Positions 54,410 to 63,287 of a stretch of DNA of 64,000 bases are shown here, piece by piece. Where the stretch lies: NCBI RefSeq assembly GCF_030159255.1, contig NZ_BSCT01000037.1, positions 1 to 64,000 of the forward strand, in the 5' to 3' direction. Both the position numbers and the translations under genes were made by a program. Every line of letters starts with the position of its first letter. Position 1 is the first letter of the stretch. The notes beneath the pieces were generated by a model. That model searched no databases, was not told the DNA's origin, and was given only the letters and a program-made list of their open reading frames with translations. This DNA comes from Bradyrhizobium sp. SSBR45G (GTDB taxonomy: Bacteria; Pseudomonadota; Alphaproteobacteria; Rhizobiales; Xanthobacteraceae).

Positions 54410-55401
54410 GTGCTCGCTCCCACGGGCTTTGCGCCCGCCGGCTTGACGGATGAGCGGCGCGCGAGCGCCATCAGACCTTGCTGCAGCGCAATGAAAACGA
54501 ACAACAGAACCCCCGTGGCGATCTTGGTCCACCAGCTCGACAGCGTGCCGTCGAAATTGATGTAGGTCTGGATCATGCCCTGGATCAGGACGCCGAGGAA
54601 GGTGCCAATGACGGAGCCCTGTCCGCCCGTCAACAATGTTCCGCCAATCACGACCGCGGCGATGGTGTCGAGCTCGACGCCGACCGCCGAGAGGGAATAG
54701 CCGGCGGCGGTATAGAACGAGAAGACGATGCCGGCGAGGCCGGCAAGCACGCTCGACAGCATATAGATCCGGATCGTCATCGGCCCGACCGGAATGCCCA
54801 TCAGCGCCGTCGCGGCACGGCTGCCGCCGAGCGCATAGACATTGGCGCCGAACCTGGTCAGATGCAGCAGCAGCGCGCAGACCACCAGGATCACCAGCAT
54901 CGCAATGGCGATCGCCGTGAGGCGCCCTCCCCCAGGCAGCCGGATCGCGAAATCGGACACGGCGCTGTAGATCGGGGCGGTGATCGGAATCGATTCGGTC
55001 GACAGCAGGAAGCTGACGCCGCGCGCCAGGAACATGCCGGCGAGCGTCACGATGAACGGCGGCAGATCGAAGACGTGGATGATGGCGCCCATCGCGGCGC
55101 CGAACAGCGCGCACAGCACCAGCACGAGCGCGAATGCAGCGAGCGGCGGGATGCCCCAGCGCTCGACCGCCAGCGCCACGAACACCGTGGTGAAGCCGAT
55201 CACCGAGCCGACCGAGAGGTCGATGCCGCCGGAGATGATGACGAAGATCATGCCGGCCGCGACGATGCCGAGGAAGGCGTTGTCGGTGAGCAGATTGGCG
55301 ACGACGCGGGTCGAGGCGATGTTCGGGAACTGCAGCGCGCACAGCACGAAGCCCACGACCAGCACGACGGCGGTGATCGCAATCGAGGTCGATGCCTTCA
55401 T
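54406..55401 (-). CDS. yjfF: Sugar ABC transporter permease, YjfF type
   Basis: 331 residues, about 9-10 transmembrane segments. Motifs FVIISGGIDLSVGSVIGFTTV and LGGSRAATALMGIPVGP, TAAVVIGGTLLTGGQGS-like (IAAVVIGGTLLTGGQGSVIG). It pairs with the YtfT permease as the heterodimeric channel of the YtfQRT-YjfF importer. Start ATG 55401 overlaps ytfT (ATGA). Confidence 0.87.
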   Translation of the reverse strand: MKASTSIAITAVVLVVGFVLCALQFPNIASTRVVANLLTDNAFLGIVAAGMIFVIISGGIDLSVGSVIGFTTVFVALAVERWGIPPLAAFALVLVLCALFGAAMGAIIHVFDLPPFIVTLAGMFLARGVSFLLSTESIPITAPIYSAVSDFAIRLPGGGRLTAIAIAMLVILVVCALLLHLTRFGANVYALGGSRAATALMGIPVGPMTIRIYMLSSVLAGLAGIVFSFYTAAGYSLSAVGVELDTIAAVVIGGTLLTGGQGSVIGTFLGVLIQGMIQTYINFDGTLSSWWTKIATGVLLFVFIALQQGLMALARRSSVKPAGAKPVGAST

Positions 55402-56390
55402 GGCTTGGTCCTCCGCCAGCGCGCGGTGAAGCGCTGGATATCGCCGAGCCGCGGCGACTGCGCCAGCAGCACGGCCAGCACCACGACGGCCTTCACCAGC
55501 AGGTTGAGCTCCGGCGGATAGCCGGAGAGCAGGATGCCGGTGTTCATGGACTGGATGATCAGCGCACCGGCCACCGCCAGCACGAGGCTGAAGCGGCCGC
55601 CGAACAGCGAGGTGCCGCCGACCACGACAGCGAGAATGGCGTCGAGCTCGAGCCACAGCCCGGCATTGTTGGCATCCGCGCCCATGATGTCGGCGGCGGC
55701 GATGACGCCGGCGAGCGCCGCGCAGATGCCGCACCAGATATACACCGACAGGATCATGGCGCGGGTGCCGACGCCCGACAGCTCGCTGGCGCGCGCATTG
55801 CCGCCGGTCGCCTCGATCAGGAGCCCCAGCGCGGTGCCGCGCACGACCGCGGCGGTCAGCAGCAGCATGCCGATCGCGATCGCGACCGGCGTCGGCAGGC
55901 CGAACACCGCGCCGTTGCCCATCCACACCAGGTCGGGCGAGGTGAAGGTGACGATGCGGCCCTCGGTGATCAGCTGCGCGATGCCGCGGCCCGCGACCAT
56001 CAGGATCAAGGTGGCGACGATCGGCTGGATCCGCAGGACGGCAACGAGGATGCCGTTCCAGAGCCCGCACGCCAGGCCCACCGCGAGCGCCGAGGCAATC
56101 ACGACCGGCAGCGAATGGGTATCGGCGAGGCTCGCGGCGGTGGCGCCCGCGATCGCCATGACGGCGCCGACCGAGAGGTCGATGCCGCCGGTTGCGATGA
56201 CCAGCACCATTCCGAGTGACAGCAGCGCCACCGGCGTGCCGCGGTTGAGCACGTCGATCACGCTGCCGAACAGCCGGCCATCCTGCAGATGCAGATTGAA
56301 GAACTGCGGCGACACCGCGCGATCGATCATCAGGATCACGATCAGCGCGAACGCCTGCGCGAGGCCGCGGCGGGGAATCCGGAGCGTCAT
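55398..56390 (-). CDS. ytfT: Sugar ABC transporter permease, YtfT type
   Basis: 330 residues, BPD_transp_2 family. Motifs LVIATGGIDLSVGAVMAIAGA and AVVVGGTSLFGGRFSLVLAV. Channel half with YjfF. Overlaps ytfR by four bases (ATGA). In E. coli this system imports galactofuranose, while homologous systems in Shewanella take arabinose; the arabinose genes here favour the latter. Confidence 0.87.
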   Translation of the reverse strand: MTLRIPRRGLAQAFALIVILMIDRAVSPQFFNLHLQDGRLFGSVIDVLNRGTPVALLSLGMVLVIATGGIDLSVGAVMAIAGATAASLADTHSLPVVIASALAVGLACGLWNGILVAVLRIQPIVATLILMVAGRGIAQLITEGRIVTFTSPDLVWMGNGAVFGLPTPVAIAIGMLLLTAAVVRGTALGLLIEATGGNARASELSGVGTRAMILSVYIWCGICAALAGVIAAADIMGADANNAGLWLELDAILAVVVGGTSLFGGRFSLVLAVAGALIIQSMNTGILLSGYPPELNLLVKAVVVLAVLLAQSPRLGDIQRFTARWRRTKP

Positions 56391-57937
56391 GATGCGACCT
56401 CCTGCGCGGCCGGTGCATCAGCGGCGATCGCCGCAAGGATGCTGGAGACCTCGACGGCGTCGCCTTTCAACTCCTCGACATGGGCGCGGTCGCGCAGCAC
56501 GATGACGCGGTTGGAATAGGTGACGATCTCGTCCAGCTCCGAGGAGATCACGAGCAGCGCGAGCCCCTGCTCGCACAAGTCACGCACCAGACGGATGATC
56601 TCGGCATGCGCCCCGACGTCGATGCCCCGCGTGGGCTCGTCCAGCACCAGCAGCTTCGGCGACGTGGCGAGCCAGCGTGCCAGTAGCGCCTTCTGCTGAT
56701 TGCCACCGGACAACAGACCGATCGGCCGCTCCGGATCAGGCGGGCGGATGTCGAGCATGCGGATATAGCGCAGCGCGATCTCGTCCTGCTCGCGCCGCGA
56801 CAGCGGCCGGTGCAGGCCGCGCCGCGCCTGCAGCGCCAGCACGATGTTCTCGCGCACGGTGAGCTCGGCGACGATGCCCTCGGTCTTGCGCTCCTCCGGG
56901 CAGTAGCCGAAGCCGAGGCCGGCGGCATCGCGCGGCGAATTCAGCCTGATCGCCTTGCCGTCGACCGTGGCCGCGCCGCTGTCGGCGCGCTCGGCGCCAA
57001 ATACCAGCCGCGCCGTCTCGGTGCGGCCGGAGCCGAGCAGACCCGCGAGCCCGACCACCTCGCCACGGCGCAGTTCGAGATCGAACGGCGCGAGATAGCC
57101 CTGCTTGCCAAACCCCTTGAAGCTGACGCAGACCTCACGCGCCGTGTCCGGCTGGCTGGCCGCGCGCTCGTGGGTGGTCTCGGCCAGCTCGCGGCCCAGC
57201 ATCATGCGGATCAGGTCGAGCCGCGGCAGCTGGGCGATCTCGCGCGAACCAATCAAACGGCCATTGCGCAGCACGGTGACGCGGTCGCAGATCTCGTAGA
57301 CCTGATCGAGGAAATGGCTGACGAAGACGATGCCGATGCCATCAGCCGCAAGCTTGCGCATCACCTTGAACAGGATCTCGACCTCGTGGCGGTCGAGGCT
57401 GGCGGTCGGCTCGTCGAGAATGAGGACGCGTGCGGACAGATCGACCGCGCGCGCGATCGCCGTGATGTGCTGGACCGCGACCGAGTAGCTCGCCAAGGGC
57501 GCGCCGACATCGATGTCCAGGCCGTAGTCGAGCAGCAGCGCATGCGCCCGCCGCTTCATCTCGGCCTCCCGCACGACGCCGAAGCGCGTCGGCTGCCGGC
57601 CGAGATAGAGATTCTGCGCTACCGACAAATTCGGCAGCAGATTCACTTCCTGATAGACGGTGGCGATGCCGGCATCGAGCGCATCCTTGGCCGAACGCGG
57701 CGCAATTTCCCGGTTCGCAAGCCGGACGGTGCCCGCATCACGTGCGAACACGCCGGTGACCACCTTGATCAGGGTCGACTTGCCGGCGCCGTTTTCACCG
57801 AGCAGCGCATGAATCTCGCCCTCACCCAGGGTGAAGTCGACATCATCCAGCGCCTTCAACGCACCGAAGCTCTTGGTCAGGCCACGAATGTCCAGCAGAG
57901 CTGGACGCGTCGCCGGCGGAGCTGAACTATCAGACAT
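56387..57937 (-). CDS. ytfR: Sugar ABC transporter ATP-binding protein, YtfR type
   Basis: 516 residues, two ABC domains. GENGAGKSTLIK in domain one; domain two has LSGGNQQKALLARWL and LLVLDEPTRGIDVG, with the degenerate Walker A GLLGSGRTETAR. The operon order ytfQ, ytfR, ytfT, yjfF is as in E. coli. Confidence 0.9.
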   Translation of the reverse strand: MSDSSAPPATRPALLDIRGLTKSFGALKALDDVDFTLGEGEIHALLGENGAGKSTLIKVVTGVFARDAGTVRLANREIAPRSAKDALDAGIATVYQEVNLLPNLSVAQNLYLGRQPTRFGVVREAEMKRRAHALLLDYGLDIDVGAPLASYSVAVQHITAIARAVDLSARVLILDEPTASLDRHEVEILFKVMRKLAADGIGIVFVSHFLDQVYEICDRVTVLRNGRLIGSREIAQLPRLDLIRMMLGRELAETTHERAASQPDTAREVCVSFKGFGKQGYLAPFDLELRRGEVVGLAGLLGSGRTETARLVFGAERADSGAATVDGKAIRLNSPRDAAGLGFGYCPEERKTEGIVAELTVRENIVLALQARRGLHRPLSRREQDEIALRYIRMLDIRPPDPERPIGLLSGGNQQKALLARWLATSPKLLVLDEPTRGIDVGAHAEIIRLVRDLCEQGLALLVISSELDEIVTYSNRVIVLRDRAHVEELKGDAVEVSSILAAIAADAPAAQEVAS

Positions 57938-58018
57938 GACGAACTACTTGGCGAGACGATTGGAGATCAGCCAGGAAGCTGACGCCCGCACAGAGTGCAG
58001 ACGCCAGCACCTGTTTTC

Positions 58019-58154
58019 GTCGTCCCGGCGAACGCCGGGACCCATACCGCGGATGGGTTGATTGAGGCACTTGGCCAATACCGTGGGCCTCATCAGCTGC
58101 GGTGGCTATGGGTCCTGGCTCCAGGTGCGCAATTGCGCACCAGGCCAGGACGAC
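58019..58154. repeat. Palindromic intergenic repeat, family F
   Basis: Inverted GTCGTCCCGGCGAACGCCGGGACCCAT / ATGGGTCCTGGCTCC...GGCCAGGACGAC arms around a variable core, within the 239-base gap between ytfQ and ytfR. It lies inside an operon and could limit read-through so that the binding protein is made in excess. Confidence 0.65.
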
Positions 58155-58176
58155 GGCATTCATCAGACTTGCCGGC

Positions 58177-59142
58177 TCAGTAGCCGAGGCCCTTCTTGCT
58201 GTCGTAGACCTTCTGCGGTTCGTCAGCCGCCGTGTAGAGCTTCGATTCCGTCTGGATCCACTTCGGCGGAACGGTGCCCTTCTCCTTGTAGGCGATGATG
58301 GCATCGAGCGCGGGGCCAGCCATGTTCGGCGTCAGCTCGACGGTCGCATTGGCCTCGCCCGCAGCGATCGCCTTGAAGATATCCGGCACGGCGTCGATCG
58401 AGACGGTCAGGACGTCCTTGCCCGGCTTGAGGCCGGCTTCCTTCATCGCCTGGATCGCGCCGACCATCATGTCGTCATTGTGGGCGTAGACGGCGCAGAT
58501 CGACTTGCCGCCGTTCTCGGCCTTGATGAAGCTCTCCATCACCTCTTTGCCCTTGGCACGGGTGAACTCGCCGGTCTGGCTGCGCACGACCTTCAGGTTG
58601 GCATTCTTGGCCACCACGGCGTCAAAGCCTTTCTTGCGGTTGGTGGCGACGCTGGCGCCGACGGTGCCCTGCAGCTCGACCACGTTGCAGGCCTTGCCGC
58701 CGACGGTCTTGGCGAGCCACTCACCGGCCACTTCGCCTTCATGCACGCTGTCGGAGGTGACGGCGGTCAGATAGAGGTCCTTGCCCGCGGGATCGATGTC
58801 GCGATCGAGCAGCACCACCGGAATCTTGGCTTCCTTGGCTTCCTTCAGCACGGCATCCCAGCCGGAGGCCACGACGGGCGCGAGGAAGATGGCGTCCACG
58901 CCCTGGGCGATGAAGGAGCGGATCGCCTTGATCTGGTTTTCCTGCTTCTGCTGCGCGTCGGCGATCTTGAGGTTCACCTTGCGCTTGGCGGCTTCCGACT
59001 TCGAGACCGAGGTCTCGGCGGCGCGCCAGCCGGACTCGGATCCGATCTGCGAGAAGCCAACGGTCAACTCCGCGGCACTGGCGGATGTGGCAAGCAACAA
59101 GGCGGCCGTGGCGGATGCCGCAAAGAGGGCTTTCAGGTTCAT
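58177..59142 (-). CDS. ytfQ: Sugar-binding periplasmic protein, YtfQ type
   Basis: 321 residues, signal peptide cleaved after TSASA-A (about residue 23). LacI-like periplasmic binding fold: ELTVGFSQIGSESGWRAAET, GVDAIFLAPVVASGWD, VVLLDRDIDPAG, VELQGTVGASVATNRKKGF, VYAHNDDMMVGAIQAMKEAG. YtfQ of E. coli binds galactofuranose; the arabinose catabolic genes downstream suggest arabinofuranose or a related pentose here. GGGAGAA precedes the ATG. First gene of the operon. Confidence 0.88.
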   Translation of the reverse strand: MNLKALFAASATAALLLATSASAAELTVGFSQIGSESGWRAAETSVSKSEAAKRKVNLKIADAQQKQENQIKAIRSFIAQGVDAIFLAPVVASGWDAVLKEAKEAKIPVVLLDRDIDPAGKDLYLTAVTSDSVHEGEVAGEWLAKTVGGKACNVVELQGTVGASVATNRKKGFDAVVAKNANLKVVRSQTGEFTRAKGKEVMESFIKAENGGKSICAVYAHNDDMMVGAIQAMKEAGLKPGKDVLTVSIDAVPDIFKAIAAGEANATVELTPNMAGPALDAIIAYKEKGTVPPKWIQTESKLYTAADEPQKVYDSKKGLGY

Positions 59143-59264
59143 CAGGCGTTCTCCCAAGAATAATCTGTTTTGGGTGCGCCGCCGCGGTGAGCGGTGTCGT
59201 CGCACCTTTCCACCGGCCTACCGGCCGGCAGCGCCCGTTATTCCACGGAACCCCTGGCCTGACT

Positions 59265-59281
59265 AGTCATATTATTTGACT
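59265..59281. promoter_or_regulatory. Operator candidate upstream of ytfQ
   Basis: AGTCATATTATTTGACT is a perfect inverted repeat with 5-bp arms and a 7-base AT-rich centre, about 125 bases upstream of the ytfQ ATG in an otherwise GC-rich region. The size fits a GntR-type dimer site. The regulator at 53666 is the natural candidate binder. Confidence 0.4.
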
Positions 59282-59388
59282 GTAATACTTTTTGAGCAGG
59301 AAGCGCGCGGCGTCGCTTCGCACCTCGCGAACACCACGCTGCCGGGGATCGATCAAAAATACAAATGAAATCTGAAGTTGTGGAGCGC

Positions 59389-60030
59389 TCAGCGCAGCGC
59401 CGTCGCCTCGCGGGCGCGCTGCGTGATGGCGGCCCAGGCGCCGGCCTTGATGTCGGCCGTCGGCGCGACCCAGGAGCCGCCGATCGCAACGACCTTCTTA
59501 TGCGCGAGCCATTGCGCGGCATTGCCGGCATTGATGCCGCCGGTCGGACAGAAGCGGACGTTCGGGAATGGCCCGGCCAGCGCATCGAGCGCGGCGAGCC
59601 CGCCGGCCGGCACCGCCGGGAAGAACTTCACCAGTCCATAGCCGCGCGTCACGCAGGCGATCAGGTCCGACGGCGTCTGGATGCCCGGCGCGAACGGCAG
59701 CGCACCGGCATTGGCCGCATCCAGCAGCTCGATCGACATGCCCGGACTGATCGCAAAGGCCGCACCGAGCTTCGCCGCGCGCTCGTAGTCCGCCGGCGTC
59801 AACACGGTGCCGATGCCGACCTTCGCATCGGGGACCTCATCGATGATCGCGCGTGCGGCGTCGAAGCCGGCTTGGGTGCGCAGGGTGATCTCGATGACCC
59901 GAAGGCCGCCGCTCACGAGCGCGCGCGCGAGCGGCACGGCCTGCGCGACATCCTCGATCGTGATCACGGGGATCACCGGCGCCAGCGCAAATACCGCATC
60001 GAGCTTCGCGCGCTTGTCCGACATGCTCAT
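59389..60030 (-). CDS. eda: KDPG aldolase (2-dehydro-3-deoxy-phosphogluconate aldolase)
   Basis: 213 residues. Schiff-base Lys in VKFFPAVPAGG, catalytic Glu in VIEITLRT, and GGIN. It splits KDPG to pyruvate and glyceraldehyde 3-phosphate. The ATG at 60030 shares a base with the kinase stop (TGATG), giving coupled synthesis with KDG kinase. The homologous KDPGal aldolase is an alternative for galactonate. Confidence 0.88.
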   Translation of the reverse strand: MSMSDKRAKLDAVFALAPVIPVITIEDVAQAVPLARALVSGGLRVIEITLRTQAGFDAARAIIDEVPDAKVGIGTVLTPADYERAAKLGAAFAISPGMSIELLDAANAGALPFAPGIQTPSDLIACVTRGYGLVKFFPAVPAGGLAALDALAGPFPNVRFCPTGGINAGNAAQWLAHKKVVAIGGSWVAPTADIKAGAWAAITQRAREATALR

Positions 60031-60956
60031 CACGTCTCGCTCATCGTTAGAATGTCACGGGGCATCGCCGTGGCGGGGATCACGGCACCCGGCGCCATGA
60101 TCACGGCGCCGGCGAGCCGATGGCCCACCAGCGCCGCCTTGCGCGGCGGCGCGCCTTTGATCCGCGCGGCCAGATAGCCGGCATTGAAGGAATCGCCGGC
60201 CGCCGTGGTGTCGATCGGCTGCAGCACGGCAGGCGGCGCGATGTCGACGAGCACGCCGTCGGCATGGATCAGGCAGCCGCGCGGGCCGCGCTTGACGACG
60301 ACCTCGCCGACGCCGGCGTCCCTGAAGCGGCGCAGGCAGACCGACGCACCGGCATCGCCGAACAGCATCTGCTCGTCCTCCAGCGTCGGCAGCGCGATAT
60401 CGACCAGCGGCAGGATCGCCCGGAACGCGCGTTGCGCGACCTCGCGGCTGGCCCAGCCGCGCGGCCGGTAGTTGCCGTCGAACACGACGCGCGCCCCGCG
60501 TTTGCGGGCCACCGTCAGCAGCTCGCGCAGTTTGGCCTTGCCGGTCTCGCCGTAGAGCGAGAGGCTGATGCCGGAGAGATAGATCCAGTCGAAGCGGGAG
60601 AGACGGTCGAGCATGGCCGGATCGGCGCGGTCGAACAGCTCACGCGCCGGCGCGCGGTCGCGCCAATACAGGAAGCTGCGCTCGCCCTTGGCGTCGCGCT
60701 CGATCATGTAGAGGCCGGGGACGCGGCCGTCGACCCGCAGCACCTCCGAGGTGTCGATGCCCTCCGCCTTCCATGCGGCCAGCATCATCGCGCTCAGGGG
60801 ATCATCGCCGAGTGCTGTTACGTAGGAGGTGGGCACGCCGAGCCGCGACAGATACAGCGCAGTGTTGAGCGTATCGCCGCCGAAGCCGCGCCGGAACAGA
60901 CTGCCGTCCTCCTGCGCGAATTCCACCATGCACTCTCCGATGCAGGCGACTCTCAT
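60030..60956 (-). CDS. kdgK: 2-keto-3-deoxygluconate kinase (PfkB family)
   Basis: 308 residues. PfkB signature DTTAAGDSFNAGYLA near the end and the N-terminal RVACIGECMVEFA with RRGFGGDTLNTALYLSRLG. It makes KDPG from 2-keto-3-deoxygluconate. The ATG at 60956 is chosen; a TTG at 60977 overlapping the dehydrogenase stop is an alternative. Encoded directly before eda, the next step. Confidence 0.85.
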   Translation of the reverse strand: MRVACIGECMVEFAQEDGSLFRRGFGGDTLNTALYLSRLGVPTSYVTALGDDPLSAMMLAAWKAEGIDTSEVLRVDGRVPGLYMIERDAKGERSFLYWRDRAPARELFDRADPAMLDRLSRFDWIYLSGISLSLYGETGKAKLRELLTVARKRGARVVFDGNYRPRGWASREVAQRAFRAILPLVDIALPTLEDEQMLFGDAGASVCLRRFRDAGVGEVVVKRGPRGCLIHADGVLVDIAPPAVLQPIDTTAAGDSFNAGYLAARIKGAPPRKAALVGHRLAGAVIMAPGAVIPATAMPRDILTMSET

Positions 60957-60973
60957 CGGCGTCAATCCATCCG

Positions 60974-62005
60974 TCAAAACGTCAAATGAACCTTCATCGC
61001 GCGGCTTCGATCGCTGGCGAGTTCGAAGGCCGAAATTGCCTCCTGGAACGGCAGCGTGGCTGTTATCAGCGGCTTGACGTCGAGCAACCCCTCGCCCATC
61101 AGCCGCACCGCCAGCTCGAATTCGCGGTCGAACCGGAACGTGCCGCGCAATTGCAGCTCCTTCGTGACCAGGGTGTTGACCGGCAAGGTCATTTCACCGC
61201 CGAGCCCGAGCTGGACGATGACGCCGCCCGGCCTCATCACGTCAAGCGCGGCCCGCAAAGCGGCCTGGTTGCCGGACGCCTCGAACAGCACGTCGAACGT
61301 GCCCTTGCCAGCACGCCACGGATCGAGCGCCGACGGCTCCGCACCGACGTTGAGGGCATGGCTGGCACCGAGCTTGCGTGCCACGGCCAGCGGCGCATCG
61401 GCAACGTCGGTGGCAACGATTTCAGCGGCGCCGCCGTAGCGCGCAACCAGGATCGACAGCGCACCGATCGGGCCGCAGCCGGTCACCAGCACGCGCTTGC
61501 CGAGCAGGGAGCCTGCCTGATGCGCGGCATGCAGGCACACCGACAGCGGCTCGGCCATCGCGGCTTCCCCTGTTGACAGCGACGGCGCGATCGGCACCGC
61601 CTGCGAGGCATCGACGGTGACGAATTCGCGGAAGCCGCCCTGCACATGAGGATCGCGCATCGCGCTGCCCATGAAGCGCATGTCGAGGCACTGGTTGCGC
61701 AGCCCCTCGCGGCAATAGGCGCACGTGCCGCACGGCAGGCTCGGATTGACAGCGACGCGGGTGCCTTCGGAGAGGCCGGTCACCCCGACACCGACCGCGG
61801 CAACGACGCCTGCGATCTCGTGGCCCAGCGCCATCGGCTGCTTGATGCGCACGGTGCCGAAGCCGCCATGGTGGTAATAATGCAGGTCCGACCCGCAGAT
61901 GCCGCCGGCCTCGATCTTGACCCGGACCTCGCCGGCACCCGGCGCCGGATCCGGGAAGCTGTCGATGCGCAGATCCTTCGGCGCGTGAATCACGACGGCA
62001 CGCAT
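60974..62005 (-). CDS. Zinc-dependent polyol/aldonate dehydrogenase (L-idonate 5-dehydrogenase type)
   Basis: 343 residues, medium-chain dehydrogenase. Catalytic zinc ligands in GGICGSDLHYYHHG and GHEIAG, structural zinc cysteines in CGTCAYCREGLRNQC, and Rossmann GCGPIGAL. Nearest in type to IdnD / RspB-like enzymes that oxidise L-idonate or L-gulonate at C5. In this operon it might feed the mannonate branch from L-gulonate via fructuronate, but mannonate oxidoreductase (UxuB) is not in the window. Confidence 0.8.
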   Translation of the reverse strand: MRAVVIHAPKDLRIDSFPDPAPGAGEVRVKIEAGGICGSDLHYYHHGGFGTVRIKQPMALGHEIAGVVAAVGVGVTGLSEGTRVAVNPSLPCGTCAYCREGLRNQCLDMRFMGSAMRDPHVQGGFREFVTVDASQAVPIAPSLSTGEAAMAEPLSVCLHAAHQAGSLLGKRVLVTGCGPIGALSILVARYGGAAEIVATDVADAPLAVARKLGASHALNVGAEPSALDPWRAGKGTFDVLFEASGNQAALRAALDVMRPGGVIVQLGLGGEMTLPVNTLVTKELQLRGTFRFDREFELAVRLMGEGLLDVKPLITATLPFQEAISAFELASDRSRAMKVHLTF

Positions 62006-62057
62006 GGGCCGGTTCTCCCTGTCTCGTCTCGTCCGACGATCCTAGACCACGACGGGA

Positions 62058-63254
62058 TCAGACCGGCAAGCGGTTGATGGCCGCAACCGCCGTCATCACG
62101 CCGCGGATCTCGGCGAGGCCCTTGAGGCGGCCGACCAAAGGATAGCCGGGATGGGTGCCGCGGCCGATATCGTCGGCCAGTTCGTGGCCGTGATCGGGCC
62201 GGAACGGAATGCGCCAGTCCGGATCGCCCTCGGTTTTGCGGCGGGCCTGCTCCTTCAGGAGCGTTGTGACGACGTTAACCATGTCGACATCGCCACGCAG
62301 ATGCTCCGCCTCCATGAACGAGCCGTCGAGCATTTTCGTCACGTTGCGCAGATGCACGAAGCGGATGTGCGGGGCGAAGCGCTCGGCCATCGCCGGCACG
62401 TTGTTCTGGCCGCCCGCACCCAACGCTCCAGTGCAGAAGGTGATGCCGTTGGCCTTGGACGGGGCGGCATCGACGATGAACTGCAGATCATCGGCTGACG
62501 ACACCACGCGCGGCAGGCCGAACAGGTCGCGCGGCGGATCGTCGGGATGGACGCACAGGCTGACGCCGCATTCCTCCGCGGTCGGCACCACCTCACGCAG
62601 GAATCGCGCATAGTTGGCGCGCAGTTCGGCGTGGCCGATGTCGCGATACTTCTCCAGCATGCGGCGCAGCCCCGGCACGTCATAGCGATCATAGGCCCCG
62701 GGTAGCCCCGCCATGATGGTCGCGAGCAGCCGGTCCTTGTCGGATTGGGACGCCTGCGCCACCCAGGCCTTGGCCCGGTCGAGCACATCGGCCGAGAACT
62801 CGGCCTCGGCGCCGGGACGCTGCAGGATGTAGCAGTCGAACGCGGCGAAGCGATCCAGATCGAAGCGCAATGCAGTCGCGCCGCCGGGAAGCCGGAACGC
62901 GAGCTCGGTGCGGGTCCAGTCCAGCACCGCCATGAAATTGTAGCAGACATTGGTGACGCCGCAGGCGGCGAGGTTGCGCAGCGACTGCCGGTAGTTGTCG
63001 AACAGCTCCGTGAGGTCGCCCTCGCCCAGCTTGATCGCCTCGGAGACCGGCAGGCTCTCGACCACGCTCCAGCGCAGCCGCAGCGATGAATCACCTTCGA
63101 TCAGACCGATGCGCTTGATGATCTCGTCCGTGCTCCACACCACGCCATAGGGGATGTGATGCAGCGCCGTGACAATGCCGGTCGCGCCGGTCTGGCGGAC
63201 CTGCGGCAAAGTGATGGGATCATCGGGTCCGAACCAGCGCCAAGTTTGTTCCAT
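62058..63254 (-). CDS. uxuA: D-mannonate dehydratase UxuA
   Basis: 398 residues, close to the 394 of E. coli UxuA. TWRWFGPDDPITLPQVRQTGATGIVTALHHIPYG at the start, then VTNVCYNFMAVLDWTRTEL, CVHPDDPP with metal ligands, HLRNV, and the RPDHGHE metal site near the end. It dehydrates mannonate to 2-keto-3-deoxygluconate, the kdgK substrate. GGAAGGTGGA precedes ATG 63254; ATG 63281 is less likely. Confidence 0.9.
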   Translation of the reverse strand: MEQTWRWFGPDDPITLPQVRQTGATGIVTALHHIPYGVVWSTDEIIKRIGLIEGDSSLRLRWSVVESLPVSEAIKLGEGDLTELFDNYRQSLRNLAACGVTNVCYNFMAVLDWTRTELAFRLPGGATALRFDLDRFAAFDCYILQRPGAEAEFSADVLDRAKAWVAQASQSDKDRLLATIMAGLPGAYDRYDVPGLRRMLEKYRDIGHAELRANYARFLREVVPTAEECGVSLCVHPDDPPRDLFGLPRVVSSADDLQFIVDAAPSKANGITFCTGALGAGGQNNVPAMAERFAPHIRFVHLRNVTKMLDGSFMEAEHLRGDVDMVNVVTTLLKEQARRKTEGDPDWRIPFRPDHGHELADDIGRGTHPGYPLVGRLKGLAEIRGVMTAVAAINRLPV

Positions 63255-63287
63255 GTCGTCCACCTTCCAAACATCAATCAAGTGCGA

